A DNA stretch of 64,000 nucleotides from Stakelama marina (GTDB taxonomy: Bacteria > Pseudomonadota > Alphaproteobacteria > Sphingomonadales > Sphingomonadaceae): contig NZ_JAGRQC010000001.1 of assembly GCF_018122655.1 (NCBI RefSeq), positions 310,001-374,000 of the forward strand. Direction: 5' to 3'. The translations under genes and the position numbers were made by a program. Below, piece by piece: positions 53,371 to 62,905 of the stretch. A model generated the notes under the pieces. The model ran no database searches. It had not been told where the DNA came from and was given only the letters and a program-made list of their open reading frames with translations. The stretch's first letter is position 1, and each line of letters begins with the position of its first letter.

Positions 53371-53560
53371 CACCCTTCGACAAGCTCAGGGTGAGCGCGG
53401 TTGGGTGCGACAGTCGGGTTTTCCCTGCGCTCGGGCTGAGCTTGTCGAAGCGGGTTGGAAAGTGAGCAGGACTTTTCGACGATCTAAGGGTGAGCGCGGT
53501 TGGTTTGTGGTTGGCTGGGCGCAACTTTACTCGCGCTCAGGCTGAGCCTGTCGAAGCCGG
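53371..53560. repeat. Cluster of four REP-like palindromic elements
   Basis: Four related units at about 53372-53397, 53427-53455, 53471-53503 (most diverged) and 53531-53560. They alternate orientation, for example CCTTCGACAAGCTCAGGGTG and its inverse GCTGAGCTTGTCGAAG. They occupy the gap between fabF and the GIY-YIG gene, 20 nt before its start. A fifth unit is at 53852-53880. Confidence 0.85.
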
Positions 53561-53579
53561 ATCGAAAGGGTGAGCCGTC

Positions 53580-53900
53580 ATGCCGTTCTGGACGTATATC
53601 CTGCAATGTGCAGACGGTTCCTACTATGTCGGGCACACCGATGATCTCGATGCGAGGATGGCAGCCCATTCCACCGGGACGGCGAGCGCCTATACTGCGA
53701 AGCGCCGGCCCCTGAACTTGTTGTGGGCGACCAATTTCCAGATGCGCGACGAGGCGTTTGCGCTAGAGCGCCGGTTGAAGGGCTGGTCGAGGGCCAAGAA
53801 GGAGGCGTTGATGCGCGGCGAGTTTCACCGGCTTCCGGCATTGTCGCGTAGCACCCTTCGACAGGCTCAGGGTGAGCGCCGTGGCGCGCGACCTGTATGA
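53580..53900 (+). CDS. GIY-YIG nuclease-superfamily protein
   Basis: A 106-residue UPF0213/UvrC-N-like protein. The GIY-YIG core is WTYILQCADGSYYVGHTDDLDARMAAH (Y6, Y16-V-G18, R26), followed by LLWATNF and the metal-binding Glu63 in FALERRLKGWSRAKKEALMRG. Family size is normal to about residue 88; the final STLRQAQGERRGARPV is encoded by the REP element at 53852-53880. It is preceded by four REP elements. The stop overlaps the mltG start by 4 nt. Cellular role unknown. Confidence 0.9.
   Translation: MPFWTYILQCADGSYYVGHTDDLDARMAAHSTGTASAYTAKRRPLNLLWATNFQMRDEAFALERRLKGWSRAKKEALMRGEFHRLPALSRSTLRQAQGERRGARPV
53852..53880. repeat. REP-like element inside the GIY-YIG 3' end
   Basis: ACCCTTCGACAGGCTCAGGG plus TGAGCG, the same family as the four units at 53371-53560. 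It is translated as the last part of the GIY-YIG protein. Confidence 0.8.
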
Positions 53901-54865
53901 GAAAGCTTGGTTGTCTCGGAATTGTGTTTGCGCTGGTCGTCGTCGCGGCGCTGTTTCTTGTTATGCAGAGCTGGGGCGGGGCCGGGCCGGCGCCGAAGAA
54001 TGTCACGGTGATCGTGCCGAAGGGCGCGACGCTGACCGCGGCGGCCGAAAAGCTCGAGCAGGCGGGGGCAGTTCATTCGGCGCGGCGCTTCGTTCTTTTC
54101 GCCAAGGTCCTTGGCGGCAGCGAACCGATCCGCGCTGGCGAATATCGGTTGCCGGCGCATATCGGCCAGTCCGACATCCTCAAGATGATGCAGGGCGGCA
54201 GGACGCTGCAGCGCTTTGTCACCATCCCGGAAGGGCTGCCGTCGGTACTCGTGCAGGAACGGCTGATGGCCGCGCCCGAACTGACCGGCAAGGTCGCGGT
54301 GCCGATGGAAGGGACCGTGCTTCCCGACAGTTACAGCTATCAGCGCGGCGACACCCGCGAGGAAACGCTGGAGCGGATGCAGCGCGCAATGCGCGACTAT
54401 CTTGCCCAGGCCTGGAAGAAGCGCTCGCCGCGCACCGTGGTGAAGACTCCACGCGAGGCGGTAATCCTTGCCTCGATCGTCGAGAAGGAAACCGCCAAGC
54501 CCGAGGAACGCCGAACGATTGCGGCGGTATATTCGAACCGGTTGAAGCAGGGGATGCTTCTTCAGGCCGATCCGACGGTGATCTATCCGATCACCAAGGG
54601 AAAGCCGCTCGGGCGGCGCATCCTGCGGTCCGAACTGGAGGAGGATAACGGGTACAACACCTATGCCTCACCCGGACTGCCCGTCGGGCCGATCTGCAAT
54701 CCGGGTCGCGCATCGATCGACGCCGTGCTCAATCCGTCGGACAGCCAGGCGCTCTATTTCGTTGCCGACGGCACGGGCGGGCACGTGTTCGCGAACACGC
54801 TCGAGCAGCATAATGCGAATGTGCGCAAATGGTACGCAATCCGCCGTGCGCGGGGCGAGATGTAG
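53897..54865 (+). CDS. mltG: Endolytic murein transglycosylase
   Basis: A 322-residue YceG-family enzyme that cuts nascent glycan strands and sets their length. An N-terminal helix (LGIVFALVVVAALFLVM) anchors it in the inner membrane. A LysM-like region follows (VIVPKGATLTAAAEKLEQAGAV), and the catalytic motif ASIVEKETAKPEERRTIAAVYSNRL (192-216) contains the active-site Glu. The C-terminal YNTYASPGLPVGPICNPG and YFVADGTGGHVFANTLEQH are conserved. In many bacteria it follows fabF directly; here the GIY-YIG gene and REPs intervene. Confidence 0.96.
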   Translation: MRKLGCLGIVFALVVVAALFLVMQSWGGAGPAPKNVTVIVPKGATLTAAAEKLEQAGAVHSARRFVLFAKVLGGSEPIRAGEYRLPAHIGQSDILKMMQGGRTLQRFVTIPEGLPSVLVQERLMAAPELTGKVAVPMEGTVLPDSYSYQRGDTREETLERMQRAMRDYLAQAWKKRSPRTVVKTPREAVILASIVEKETAKPEERRTIAAVYSNRLKQGMLLQADPTVIYPITKGKPLGRRILRSELEEDNGYNTYASPGLPVGPICNPGRASIDAVLNPSDSQALYFVADGTGGHVFANTLEQHNANVRKWYAIRRARGEM

Positions 54866-54974
54866 TATTCGTCACCCTGACGGAAGTCAGGGTCCGTTTC
54901 GGCGCTGCATTGCAATCAAGACCCGCGCGGATCTGGATGCCGAATCAAGTTCGACATGAAGGCGCGTTTGGCGG

Positions 54975-55577
54975 TTAACCGGCCAGTTTCGACGCCGCGC
55001 GAGCCTTTGCTTCGACTTCGTCGGGCGAGCCGCCCGCGACCCAGCTTCCGCCGACGCACAATACGGGATCGAAGGCGAGCCATTCGGGTGCGGTCGCTTC
55101 GCTGATCCCGCCGGTTGGGCAGAATTTGCACTGATAGAAGGGCGCGGCGAGCGCCTTCAGCGCTTTCAGGCCACCCGATGCTTCTGCCGGGAAGAACTTG
55201 AAATGCTGTAGGCCCAGGTCGAGCCCGCGCATGATGTCGCCGGCATTGGCGATGCCCGGCAAGAAGGGAACGCCCGCGTCGAGAATCGGCCGCGCCACCG
55301 TCTCCGTCAGGCCAGGCGAGACGATGAATTCACCGCCTGCGTCGATCACGTCGCGCACCTGCCCGGTGTTCACGACGGTGCCTGCGCCGACGATCGCGCC
55401 GTCGACCTTCTTCATTTCCCGGATCACGTCGAGTGCTGCGGGCGTGCGCATCGTGACTTCGAGGACCTTGAGGCCGCCCTTCACCAGCGCTTCGGCGAGC
55501 GGCCTGGCTTCGGCGGCATCTTCGACGACCAGCACGGGGATGACCGGGCTGGTGCGCATGATGGTTTCGATGTTCAT
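54975..55577 (-). CDS. eda: KDPG aldolase (Entner-Doudoroff)
   Basis: A 200-residue class I aldolase cleaving KDPG to pyruvate and glyceraldehyde-3-phosphate. Schiff-base lysine K127 lies in FKFFPAEASGG, with E40 in LEVTMRTP and the GAGTVVNTGQV loop. It is last in the zwf-pgl-edd-glk-eda operon and overlaps glk by 4 nt. Confidence 0.96.
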   Translation of the reverse strand: MNIETIMRTSPVIPVLVVEDAAEARPLAEALVKGGLKVLEVTMRTPAALDVIREMKKVDGAIVGAGTVVNTGQVRDVIDAGGEFIVSPGLTETVARPILDAGVPFLPGIANAGDIMRGLDLGLQHFKFFPAEASGGLKALKALAAPFYQCKFCPTGGISEATAPEWLAFDPVLCVGGSWVAGGSPDEVEAKARAASKLAG

Positions 55578-56542
55578 GATGTATGCTCCTGCGCATAGGC
55601 TGCGGCCGCGCCGAACAGGCCCGGCTGGGGATGGGTGATGATCTTTACGGGGATCGACTTCATCAGCGACTGGAACCGGCCCTTGGCGACGAACCGCTCC
55701 TCAAAGCCCGATTGCAGCAGGAAGTCCTTCAGACGCAGCCCGAGGCCGCCTGCGATGACGACCCCGGTCGGCCCGTGCGCGAGCGCGAGATTGCCGGCGA
55801 CCGTCCCCAGCGCGAGGCAGAAGCGGTCGAGTGCTGCGGAGGCGATCGAATCCTTGCCGCCAAAGGCAAGGTCCCAGATCTCGCGGTCGTCGCGGCTGAT
55901 GACGGGTTTGCCCTCGATATGGGCGAGTGTTTCATAGATCGACACGATGCCCGGCCCGGCAACGATGCGTTCGACCGACACGCGCGTATAGGTGCGCCTC
56001 AGCCGCTTCAGGATCGCATCTTCAAGGCCATCGAGCGGCGAGAAGTCCATATGGCCGCCCTCGGTCTCGATCACATGATAGCCGCTCCTGGTATTCAGCA
56101 CCTGCGCCACGCCCAGGCCGGTTCCCGGGCCGCATACGGTGATCGATCCGTGCTGCGGGAAATCCTTGTCGGGCCCGCAAAGGTGAACGAAATGGCTGCT
56201 ATCGACCTGTGCGACGGCGTGGCCGACCGCGCCGAAATCGTTGATGAGCGTATAGACGTCGACGCCCAGCCGTTCGTGGATCAGCGGCGGGCGGATGATC
56301 CATGGATTGTTGGTGAGCTTGATGAGTTCCTGGTTGATCGGCGAAGCCACGGCTATCGCTGCGGAGCGCGGCAACGGGCGGCCGAGCTGCTCGCCGAAGT
56401 CCTGCCACGCCGTCTGGAGGCTGGCATGTTCGGCGGTCTTTTGCGTGATCGGTTCGCTTAACGATACGACCTTGCCATCCTCGACTTCGGCGATGGCGAA
56501 GCGCGCATGGGTGCCGCCGATATCGACCGCAACGATTTCCAT
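55574..56542 (-). CDS. glk: Glucokinase
   Basis: A 322-residue bacterial glucokinase of the ROK-distinct Glk family. The ATP-binding VDIGGTHARFAIAEVEDG, LINDFGAVGHAVA, CGPGTGLGVAQV and ETEGGHMDFSPLD motifs are all present. It phosphorylates glucose entering the Entner-Doudoroff route. It overlaps eda by 4 nt and follows edd by 22 nt. Confidence 0.96.
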   Translation of the reverse strand: MEIVAVDIGGTHARFAIAEVEDGKVVSLSEPITQKTAEHASLQTAWQDFGEQLGRPLPRSAAIAVASPINQELIKLTNNPWIIRPPLIHERLGVDVYTLINDFGAVGHAVAQVDSSHFVHLCGPDKDFPQHGSITVCGPGTGLGVAQVLNTRSGYHVIETEGGHMDFSPLDGLEDAILKRLRRTYTRVSVERIVAGPGIVSIYETLAHIEGKPVISRDDREIWDLAFGGKDSIASAALDRFCLALGTVAGNLALAHGPTGVVIAGGLGLRLKDFLLQSGFEERFVAKGRFQSLMKSIPVKIITHPQPGLFGAAAAYAQEHTS

Positions 56543-56564
56543 GGGTCCTCCCTCTCGTTCGTTC

Positions 56565-58385
56565 TTATAGTTCGGCGTGTGCGAGCAGCGCGGAAGCGCC
56601 CAGTTCCGCCTCGTCCGCGCCGTTGCGCATCATCGCGAAAAGTTCGCGCCCGGTGCCCATCGCGGGGGGCGGTGCTTCTGCGTGTTCGCGGGCATCCCAT
56701 TCGGCGGAATCGACTTTCGCCTCGAGCGTGCCTGCCACGGCATCGACGCGGATGATATCGCCATCCCGCACCTTGCCGATCGGGCCGCCGCCGATCGCTT
56801 CGGGGCTGAGATGGATCGCGCATGGCACCTTGCCGCTGGCGCCCGACATGCGTCCGTCGGTGACCAGCGCGACACGGAAGCCGCGATTCTGGAGGACGCC
56901 GAGCGGCGGCGTGAGCTTGTGAAGCTCGGGCATGCCGTTCGCTTTGGGACCCTGAAAGCGGCAGACGACGACGACATCGCGGTCGAGTTCGCCGGCCTTG
57001 AACGCTGCCTGGACCTGCGCCTGGTCGGTAAAGACGCGTGCCGGCGCCTCGATGATCCAACGATCTTCCTCGACCGCGCTGATCTTGATGCAGGCGCGGC
57101 CGAGATTGCCCTGCAGGATGCGAAAACCGCCTTCGTGCCAGAACGGATCGTCGATCGTCCGCACGACCGCGTCGTTGTCGCTCTTTGCGGGCAGTTCGTT
57201 CCAGACGAGCTTGTCGTCTTCGATCGCCGGCTTGGTGCCGTAGGCGGTGAACCCGTCCTTGGCGATGCTCAGGATGTCGCCGTGCATCAGCCCGGCCCTG
57301 GTCAGTTCGCGAATGACGAACGGCGGGCCGCCGGCATCCTCGAACGCGTTCACATCGGCCGATCCGTTGGGATAGACGCGCGTCAGCAGCGGCACGACCT
57401 TCGACAGCCGGTCGAAATCCTCCCAGTCGATGACGATGCCTGCCGACCGCGCAATGGCGGGCAGATGGATCAGATGGTTGGTCGATCCGCCGGTCGCGAG
57501 CAGCGCGACGGCAGCGTTGACCACCGCGCGTTCATCGACGCACTCGCCGAGCGGGCGATAGTCGTCGCCGTCCCAACCGATTTCGGCGACGCGCTGAACC
57601 GCTGCACGGGTCAGTTCCTGGCGCAGCTTCGTGCCCGGATTGACGAAGGCGGCGCCGGGCATGTGCAGGCCCATCGCTTCCATCATCATCTGGTTCGAAT
57701 TGGCGGTGCCGTAGAAAGTGCAGGTGCCCTTGGAATGATAGGCGGCGACCTCGGCGTCGAGCAGTTCCTCGCGGCTGATCTTGCCCTCGGCATATTGCTC
57801 GCGGACGCGCGCCTTTTCCTTGTTGGGAAGCCCCGAGCGCATCGGCCCGCCGGGGATCATCACCATCGGCAGATGGCCGAAGCGCAACGCGCCGATCAGC
57901 AGGCCGGGGACGATCTTGTCGCAGATGCCGAGCAGCGCCGCGCCTTCGAAGGTACGGTGGCTGAGCGCGACCGCGGTGCCCATCGCGATGGTGTCGCGGC
58001 TGAACAGCGACAGCTCCATGCCCGAATAGCCTTGCGTCACGCCGTCGCACATCGCCGGCACGCCGCCCGCGACCTGAGCCGTCGCGCCGACCTCGAGCGC
58101 CCAGACCTTCATCTGTTCGGGGTAGCGGTAATAGGTCGCATGCGCCGACAACATGTCGTTATAGGCGGTGACGATGCCGATGTTCATGCCGCGCCCGGTG
58201 CGCATCTGGTCGCGCTGTTCGTCGGTACCGGCATAGGCATGGGCGAGGTTCGCGCAGCCGAGCTTTGGCCGGTCGGCGCCCGAATCGCGCTCGCGCTTCA
58301 TCAAGTCGAGATAGCGCTGGCGCTTGTCCTTCGATGCTTCGACGATGCGGTCGGTGACGGCGGAAAGCTCGGGATGGAGGGCCAT
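56565..58385 (-). CDS. edd: 6-phosphogluconate dehydratase
   Basis: A 606-residue IlvD/Edd-family iron-sulfur enzyme converting 6-phosphogluconate to KDPG. Conserved elements include [94 protein letters not shown] and [22 protein letters not shown], with cysteines for the 4Fe-4S cluster. Its start overlaps the pgl stop by 1 nt. Confidence 0.97.
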   Translation of the reverse strand: MALHPELSAVTDRIVEASKDKRQRYLDLMKRERDSGADRPKLGCANLAHAYAGTDEQRDQMRTGRGMNIGIVTAYNDMLSAHATYYRYPEQMKVWALEVGATAQVAGGVPAMCDGVTQGYSGMELSLFSRDTIAMGTAVALSHRTFEGAALLGICDKIVPGLLIGALRFGHLPMVMIPGGPMRSGLPNKEKARVREQYAEGKISREELLDAEVAAYHSKGTCTFYGTANSNQMMMEAMGLHMPGAAFVNPGTKLRQELTRAAVQRVAEIGWDGDDYRPLGECVDERAVVNAAVALLATGGSTNHLIHLPAIARSAGIVIDWEDFDRLSKVVPLLTRVYPNGSADVNAFEDAGGPPFVIRELTRAGLMHGDILSIAKDGFTAYGTKPAIEDDKLVWNELPAKSDNDAVVRTIDDPFWHEGGFRILQGNLGRACIKISAVEEDRWIIEAPARVFTDQAQVQAAFKAGELDRDVVVVCRFQGPKANGMPELHKLTPPLGVLQNRGFRVALVTDGRMSGASGKVPCAIHLSPEAIGGGPIGKVRDGDIIRVDAVAGTLEAKVDSAEWDAREHAEAPPPAMGTGRELFAMMRNGADEAELGASALLAHAEL

Positions 58386-59089
58386 TATTCGCTCCAGTGG
58401 ATATCGACGGGCAGCTCGGCGCCGGCGAGCACGCGTCCGATGGGGTAGGGGGAGGCGACGCCCTCGGCGATTGCCGCTTCGATGACGTCCTTCTTCTTCT
58501 GCCCCGACACCGCGAGCATCAGCGCGCGCGCGGATGTGATCGCGGCGAGCGAGAGCGTCACCCGAGCGACAGGTGCCTCGGGCGGCAGCGGATCGGGCAT
58601 GAGGCCGAGCGCGCGGCGTTCGCGCGGGCCGTTCAGCGCTTCGTCGAGATCGGGGCCGGGGAAGATCGACGCGGTATGTCCGTCGGCGCCGACACCGAGC
58701 AGACAGAGGTCGAGCGGCCAGTGAACGTCCTGCAACCGCGCATCGGCGGCGCGGCCGGCGGCCTTGTAGTCCTCGGCCGCTTCGCTGGTGATCGGCATCA
58801 CGCGGGCGCCCTTCGGGATGAACGCCTTGCCGATGGCGGTGATGTTGGAAAGCTCGTCGCCCATCGGCACCAGCCGGTCATCGGTCGGGATGATCGTGAC
58901 GCGCTTCCAGTCGAGCTTCGCCTCGGCGAGCTTGTCGTAGATCGGCAGCGGCGTCTTGCCGCCGGGCAGCGCGATTACCGCGCCTCCGCGGGCGTCCAGC
59001 GCGCTTTCGATGATGAATCGGACATCGCCCGCGACGGCCTCTGCCATCTCGTCGGCGCTGTCATAGTCCCACCATTCGATCTCGGTCAT
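58385..59089 (-). CDS. pgl: 6-phosphogluconolactonase
   Basis: A 234-residue SugarP-isomerase/NagB-like lactonase. [36 protein letters not shown] and [18 protein letters not shown] are the family signatures. It hydrolyses 6-phosphogluconolactone made by Zwf. It lies 74 nt downstream of zwf and is coupled to edd. Confidence 0.96.
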   Translation of the reverse strand: MTEIEWWDYDSADEMAEAVAGDVRFIIESALDARGGAVIALPGGKTPLPIYDKLAEAKLDWKRVTIIPTDDRLVPMGDELSNITAIGKAFIPKGARVMPITSEAAEDYKAAGRAADARLQDVHWPLDLCLLGVGADGHTASIFPGPDLDEALNGPRERRALGLMPDPLPPEAPVARVTLSLAAITSARALMLAVSGQKKKDVIEAAIAEGVASPYPIGRVLAGAELPVDIHWSE

Positions 59090-59163
59090 GCGGGTTCCTT
59101 TGTGTGTTCGATATAGTGTCAGAGCAACGGTTCACGAGGGCGCGCGGGTCCGCGCCCGGCCGG

Positions 59164-60621
59164 TTATTCCTGCCAGGTGACGCCGTCGCGTTCGGTAAGC
59201 GCGATGCTCGCCGAAGGACCCCAGCTTCCCGCCGGGTATTTTTTCGGCTTCATCGCATTGGCTTTCCAGCCTTCGCGGATGCGATCGATCCAGGCCCATT
59301 GCGCCTCGACCTCGTCACGGCGGACGAACAGCGTCGGATCGCCCTCGATCAGGTCGAGCAGCAGGCGTTCATAGGCGATCCGGCGGCGCGCGCCGGCAAA
59401 GGCGGTGGTCAGCGACAGGTCGAGCGGCACTTCGCGCAGGCGAACGCCTTCGCGATCGAGCCCCGGTTCCTTCGCCATCACCAGCAGCCGGACATATTCC
59501 TCGGGCTGGAGGCGGATGACGAGCGTATTGGGCTGGAGCAGGCCGCCGCGCTGGGCGAAGATCGAATGCGGCACCGGCTTGAACTGGATGACGATTTCCG
59601 AATGTCGCTCGGGCATCCGCTTGCCGGTGCGCAGATAGAAGGGAACGCCCTGCCAGCGCCAATTGTCGACATGCGCCTTGATCGCGACGAAGGTTTCGGT
59701 GTCCGAATCCTCGCCCAGTTCCTCGTCATAGCCCTTGACGATCTCACCGGTCACGGCGCCGCTGCCATATTGGCCGGTAACGGTCAGATGCGGCGCCTGT
59801 TCGGGAGTGATCGAGCGCAGCGAACGAAGCACCTTCACCTTTTCGTCGCGGATCGCGGTGCCGTCGAAGCTCGCGGGCGGCTCCATCGCGACCAGCGCCA
59901 GAAGCTGGAGAATATGGTTCTGAACCATGTCGCGCAGCGCGCCCGACGTGTCGTAATATCCCGCGCGGCCCTCAAGTCCGACCGTCTCCGAAATCGTGAT
60001 CTGGACATGGTCGATCGCCTGCGCGTTCCACACAGGTTCGAACAGCGCGTTGCCGAAACGCAGCGCAAGGATGTTCTGGACCGTTTCCTTGCCGAGATAA
60101 TGGTCGATGCGGAAGGTGCGCTCCTCAGGGAAGGCGGAAGCGACGATGTCGTTGATCTCGCAGCTCGACGGGAGGTCGTGGCCGAGCGGCTTTTCGAGCC
60201 CGATGCGGACATTGGGTCCGGCGAGGCCGGCTGATTCGAGGCCCTTGATCGTCGGGCCGAACAGCGACGGCGCGGTCGACAGGAAAATGGCGAGTCCGCC
60301 GGAAATGTCACCGAGCTTCTTGGCGAGATCGTCGAATCCCTCGAGCGTGGACGCATCGAGCGGCTGGTAGCGGAGGCGCTGGAGGAACGTGCCTACCGCG
60401 CTTTCGTCCTTGCGGTCTTCGGGCAGGAAGGTGTCGAGCGCTTCCTTGGCGAACGCCTGATATGCCTGATCGTCATGCTCGGAGCGCGCGGTGCCGGTGA
60501 TCGTCAGCCCGTCGGGCAGCAGTCCATCGGCGTGCAGGCCGTAAAGCGACGGCAGCAACATCCGCTGCGCAAGGTCACCGGTTGCCCCGAACAAAAGCAA
60601 TTTGCCGACGGGTTCTGCCAT
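59164..60621 (-). CDS. zwf: Glucose-6-phosphate dehydrogenase
   Basis: A 485-residue enzyme opening the Entner-Doudoroff pathway. The nucleotide fold is LLLFGATGDLAQRMLLPSLYGL, the catalytic RIDHYLGKETVQNILALRFGN contains the active-site His/Lys, and VPFYLRTGKRMPERHSEIVIQFK is the second substrate-binding stretch. ATG 60621 is chosen; the frame continues to 60705 through the operator region. It is first in the zwf-pgl-edd-glk-eda operon. Confidence 0.97.
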   Translation of the reverse strand: MAEPVGKLLLFGATGDLAQRMLLPSLYGLHADGLLPDGLTITGTARSEHDDQAYQAFAKEALDTFLPEDRKDESAVGTFLQRLRYQPLDASTLEGFDDLAKKLGDISGGLAIFLSTAPSLFGPTIKGLESAGLAGPNVRIGLEKPLGHDLPSSCEINDIVASAFPEERTFRIDHYLGKETVQNILALRFGNALFEPVWNAQAIDHVQITISETVGLEGRAGYYDTSGALRDMVQNHILQLLALVAMEPPASFDGTAIRDEKVKVLRSLRSITPEQAPHLTVTGQYGSGAVTGEIVKGYDEELGEDSDTETFVAIKAHVDNWRWQGVPFYLRTGKRMPERHSEIVIQFKPVPHSIFAQRGGLLQPNTLVIRLQPEEYVRLLVMAKEPGLDREGVRLREVPLDLSLTTAFAGARRRIAYERLLLDLIEGDPTLFVRRDEVEAQWAWIDRIREGWKANAMKPKKYPAGSWGPSASIALTERDGVTWQE

Positions 60622-60692
60622 TGCGGTTCCTTTCGCTGCGTCTTCGCCACGCTCCCTAGCAAGCGTTTGGCCTGTTGCGAACCCGGCAATAG

Positions 60693-60711
60693 CCAACGTT
60701 GACAACGTTGG
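60693..60711. promoter_or_regulatory. Perfect 19-bp palindrome upstream of zwf (operator candidate)
   Basis: CCAACGTTGACAACGTTGG is a perfect inverted repeat around 60702, built from two CAACGTTG units. It lies 72 nt upstream of the zwf ATG and 12 nt beyond the argC stop. The central CG-containing half-sites resemble LacI-family operators. The cognate regulator is not in the window. Confidence 0.7.
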
Positions 60712-60723
60712 TCAAAAACTTCG

Positions 60724-61668
60724 TCAGACGCGAAGTCCCGAAGTTTCCTCAAGCCCGGCCATGATATTGAGATTCTGCACGGCGGCGCCGGCGGCGCCCT
60801 TGCCCAGATTGTCGAGCGTTGCGATCAGCCGTGCCTGTCCGGTTTCGTCATTGCCGCATATCCGGAGCGTCAGGCGGTCGCTCGCCGCATCCTCTTCGAT
60901 CCGGACGACACCTTCATTGCCGGCCGGTGCGACCGTGACGAGCGGGCTGTCGCGATAGGCTTCGCGCAACGCCGTTGCACAGGCGTCTAGCGAGGGGCGG
61001 CGGGGAAGGGCGAATAACGGCACCGGCACTTCGACGATCATGCCGCGATAGGTGCGCGCGACTGCCGGCGCAAAGATCGGCGGATGCGCGATGCGCGCGT
61101 GACGCTGCATTTCCGGTACATGCTTGTGGGCAAGGCCGAGCGCATAGCCCTGAAAGGCGGTTTCGGTGAAATCGGCGTCGGACCGGTCCTCGAAGGCCGC
61201 GATCATCGCGCGGCCGCCGCCCGAATAGCCGGAGATGGCATTGACCGACAGCGGCCAGTCATGCGGGATCAATCCGGCGCGCACGAGCGGTCGCACCAGT
61301 GCGAGGAACCCCGTCGGGTAGCAGCCGGGATTGCTGACCCGCGCTGCACCGGCAATCGCCTCGCGCTGTCCCGGTTCGAGCTCGGCGAACCCATAGGTCC
61401 AGCTTTCGGCAATGCGATGCGCGGTCGAGGCATCGATGATCCGCGTTCGCGGATTGCTGACCATCGCAATTGCATCGCGCGCCGCCGCATCGGGCAGGCA
61501 CAGGATGACGAAATCGGCCGAATTGAGCGCGTCGCGGCGCTTTTCCGGGTCCTTGCGCTCGCTGTCGTCGAGCGAGAGTAGCGTCAGCTCCGCGCGGTCG
61601 GCGAGCCGCTCGCGAATTTCGAGGCCGGTCGTGCCGGCGCCGCCGTCGATGAAGACGGTCGCCGTCAT
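60724..61668 (-). CDS. argC: N-acetyl-gamma-glutamyl-phosphate reductase, type 2
   Basis: A 314-residue enzyme of arginine synthesis. The short type-2 form is indicated by MTATVFIDGGAGTTGLEI and the active-site VSNPGCYPTGF with C116, followed by NAISGYSGGGRAMI and HKHVPEMQRHA. ATG 61668 overlaps the NlpC gene's stop by 4 nt; a longer upstream frame is not family-like. Confidence 0.95.
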   Translation of the reverse strand: MTATVFIDGGAGTTGLEIRERLADRAELTLLSLDDSERKDPEKRRDALNSADFVILCLPDAAARDAIAMVSNPRTRIIDASTAHRIAESWTYGFAELEPGQREAIAGAARVSNPGCYPTGFLALVRPLVRAGLIPHDWPLSVNAISGYSGGGRAMIAAFEDRSDADFTETAFQGYALGLAHKHVPEMQRHARIAHPPIFAPAVARTYRGMIVEVPVPLFALPRRPSLDACATALREAYRDSPLVTVAPAGNEGVVRIEEDAASDRLTLRICGNDETGQARLIATLDNLGKGAAGAAVQNLNIMAGLEETSGLRV

Positions 61669-62423
61669 TTCGCGATCCGCCGCCTGGCGACGATCGCGCC
61701 ATAGCGCTCCGACCCTTCGACATCGGCCAGTGCGGCGCGTTCGACACCCGTGTCGGTGACATGCACCAGATTGCTGTCGTCGGTCATGATCGCGGCATGG
61801 TCGTCGAAGTAGATCAGGTCGCCGCGCTGGAGGCTGGCATTGGCGGGCACTTCGGTTCCCAGCGCCTGTGCCTGCAGATCGCAGAAACGCGGACACTCGA
61901 TTCCGGCGCGTTGCAGCGCGAGGAAGACGAGCCCGGTGCAATTGAGCCCCTTTTTGGAGCGGCCGCCCGGCGTCGCCGGAACACCGACAAGCGATTCCGC
62001 CGTCGCGACAAAATCGCCACTGGTCGGTTCGGGCGTATCGGCGGGCACATCATCGGTCAGCGCGGAAAGCTCCACATATCCGACCGCGCCATCGACGGGC
62101 GAGCGTCCCCAGGCCCAGTCGCGGGAGATTTCGAGCATGTCGAACGGTTCGCCGGGGAGAATCTCCGACACCGGCTCCGCATCCGACGACGCCGCGCCGC
62201 GCAACGGGCTTTGCAGGGCTACCGTGCGCGTCAGTGCTGCTGCGTAATGTGGTGCGAAAACACGCTCCGCCAGGCGGATATCGGCCAGGTCGCTGCGTAC
62301 CGCGGCAACCCGCGGATCGATGCGCGCAGACCGGCCCGACAGCGAGAAGCGGCTACGCTTCGATGTGCTGCTGGTTGGCTTCCGCGATGGGTTCGCCGGT
62401 GACGAAATGCCCGAACTCTGCAA
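61665..62423 (-). CDS. NlpC/P60 (C40) peptidase with an SH3-like domain
   Basis: A protein of about 250 residues. The N-terminal part contains SH3-like strands (SEILPGEPFDMLEISRDWAWGRSPVDGAVGYVE), and the C-terminal NlpC/P60 domain has the nucleophile in GGRSKKGLNCTGLVFLALQRAGI (Asn replaces the usual Asp before Cys) and a His in YFDDHAAIM. Such enzymes cut peptidoglycan stem peptides or act on other amides. No ATG fits: the nearest in-frame candidate is TTG 62423, inside the MarR gene, so the true start is uncertain. Confidence 0.72.
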   Translation of the reverse strand: MQSSGISSPANPSRKPTSSTSKRSRFSLSGRSARIDPRVAAVRSDLADIRLAERVFAPHYAAALTRTVALQSPLRGAASSDAEPVSEILPGEPFDMLEISRDWAWGRSPVDGAVGYVELSALTDDVPADTPEPTSGDFVATAESLVGVPATPGGRSKKGLNCTGLVFLALQRAGIECPRFCDLQAQALGTEVPANASLQRGDLIYFDDHAAIMTDDSNLVHVTDTGVERAALADVEGSERYGAIVARRRIAK

Positions 62424-62721
62424 GAAATTTTGCCCCTTCCGTGGTGCGCGCGACGAAAATGTTGCGTTTGTCGGTATCGTCACGCTGGCGGCGCAGATAG
62501 CCGAGCGCACCCAGCCTGTTCAAGGCGCGTGTGACGACGGGCTTGGAAACGTTGAGTGCGCGGGCAAGGCCGCGGACGGTGTGCGGGCCGGCCTCCAGAT
62601 ATACGATCATCAGGAGCGCCATCTGCCGGTTGGTCAGGTCCGGCTCTCCCGATCGCACATAATCGACCAGCGTGTGCATCCATGAAAATAGGGGCTTCTG
62701 CTCAGTCGTCAGGATGTTCAC
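62353..62721 (-). CDS. MarR-family winged-helix regulator
   Basis: A 122-residue regulator. The winged helix is LTNRQMALLMIVYLEAGPHTVRGLARALNVSKPVVTRALNRLGALGYLRRQRDDTDKRNIFVARTTEG (about residues 28-95). Its 3' end overlaps the following NlpC gene on the same strand. The ligand is unknown. The start is ATG 62721. Confidence 0.88.
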   Translation of the reverse strand: MNILTTEQKPLFSWMHTLVDYVRSGEPDLTNRQMALLMIVYLEAGPHTVRGLARALNVSKPVVTRALNRLGALGYLRRQRDDTDKRNIFVARTTEGAKFLAEFGHFVTGEPIAEANQQHIEA

Positions 62722-62905
62722 ATCGAATTCTCGTACCGGTTGCGGGCCACACGGCCTTTGTTCTTCGCCAGATTAACGTATGCGAGGCCCGCAAGTTTCC
62801 CGGCTTTTCGGAATTGTTGCGGCAGCGCACCGTATCGGCTGTTGATTGGCGGGGGCCTCTCGCTTATGTCGCCGCTTTCGCAACCACCCTGATTGTCGGC
62901 CCATC

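Noticed and set aside
53371..53880. Clustered repeats as a possible CRISPR array
   Set aside because: Units are palindromic, alternate in orientation, have irregular spacing and are not separated by uniform unique spacers; no cas genes are present. They fit REP elements.
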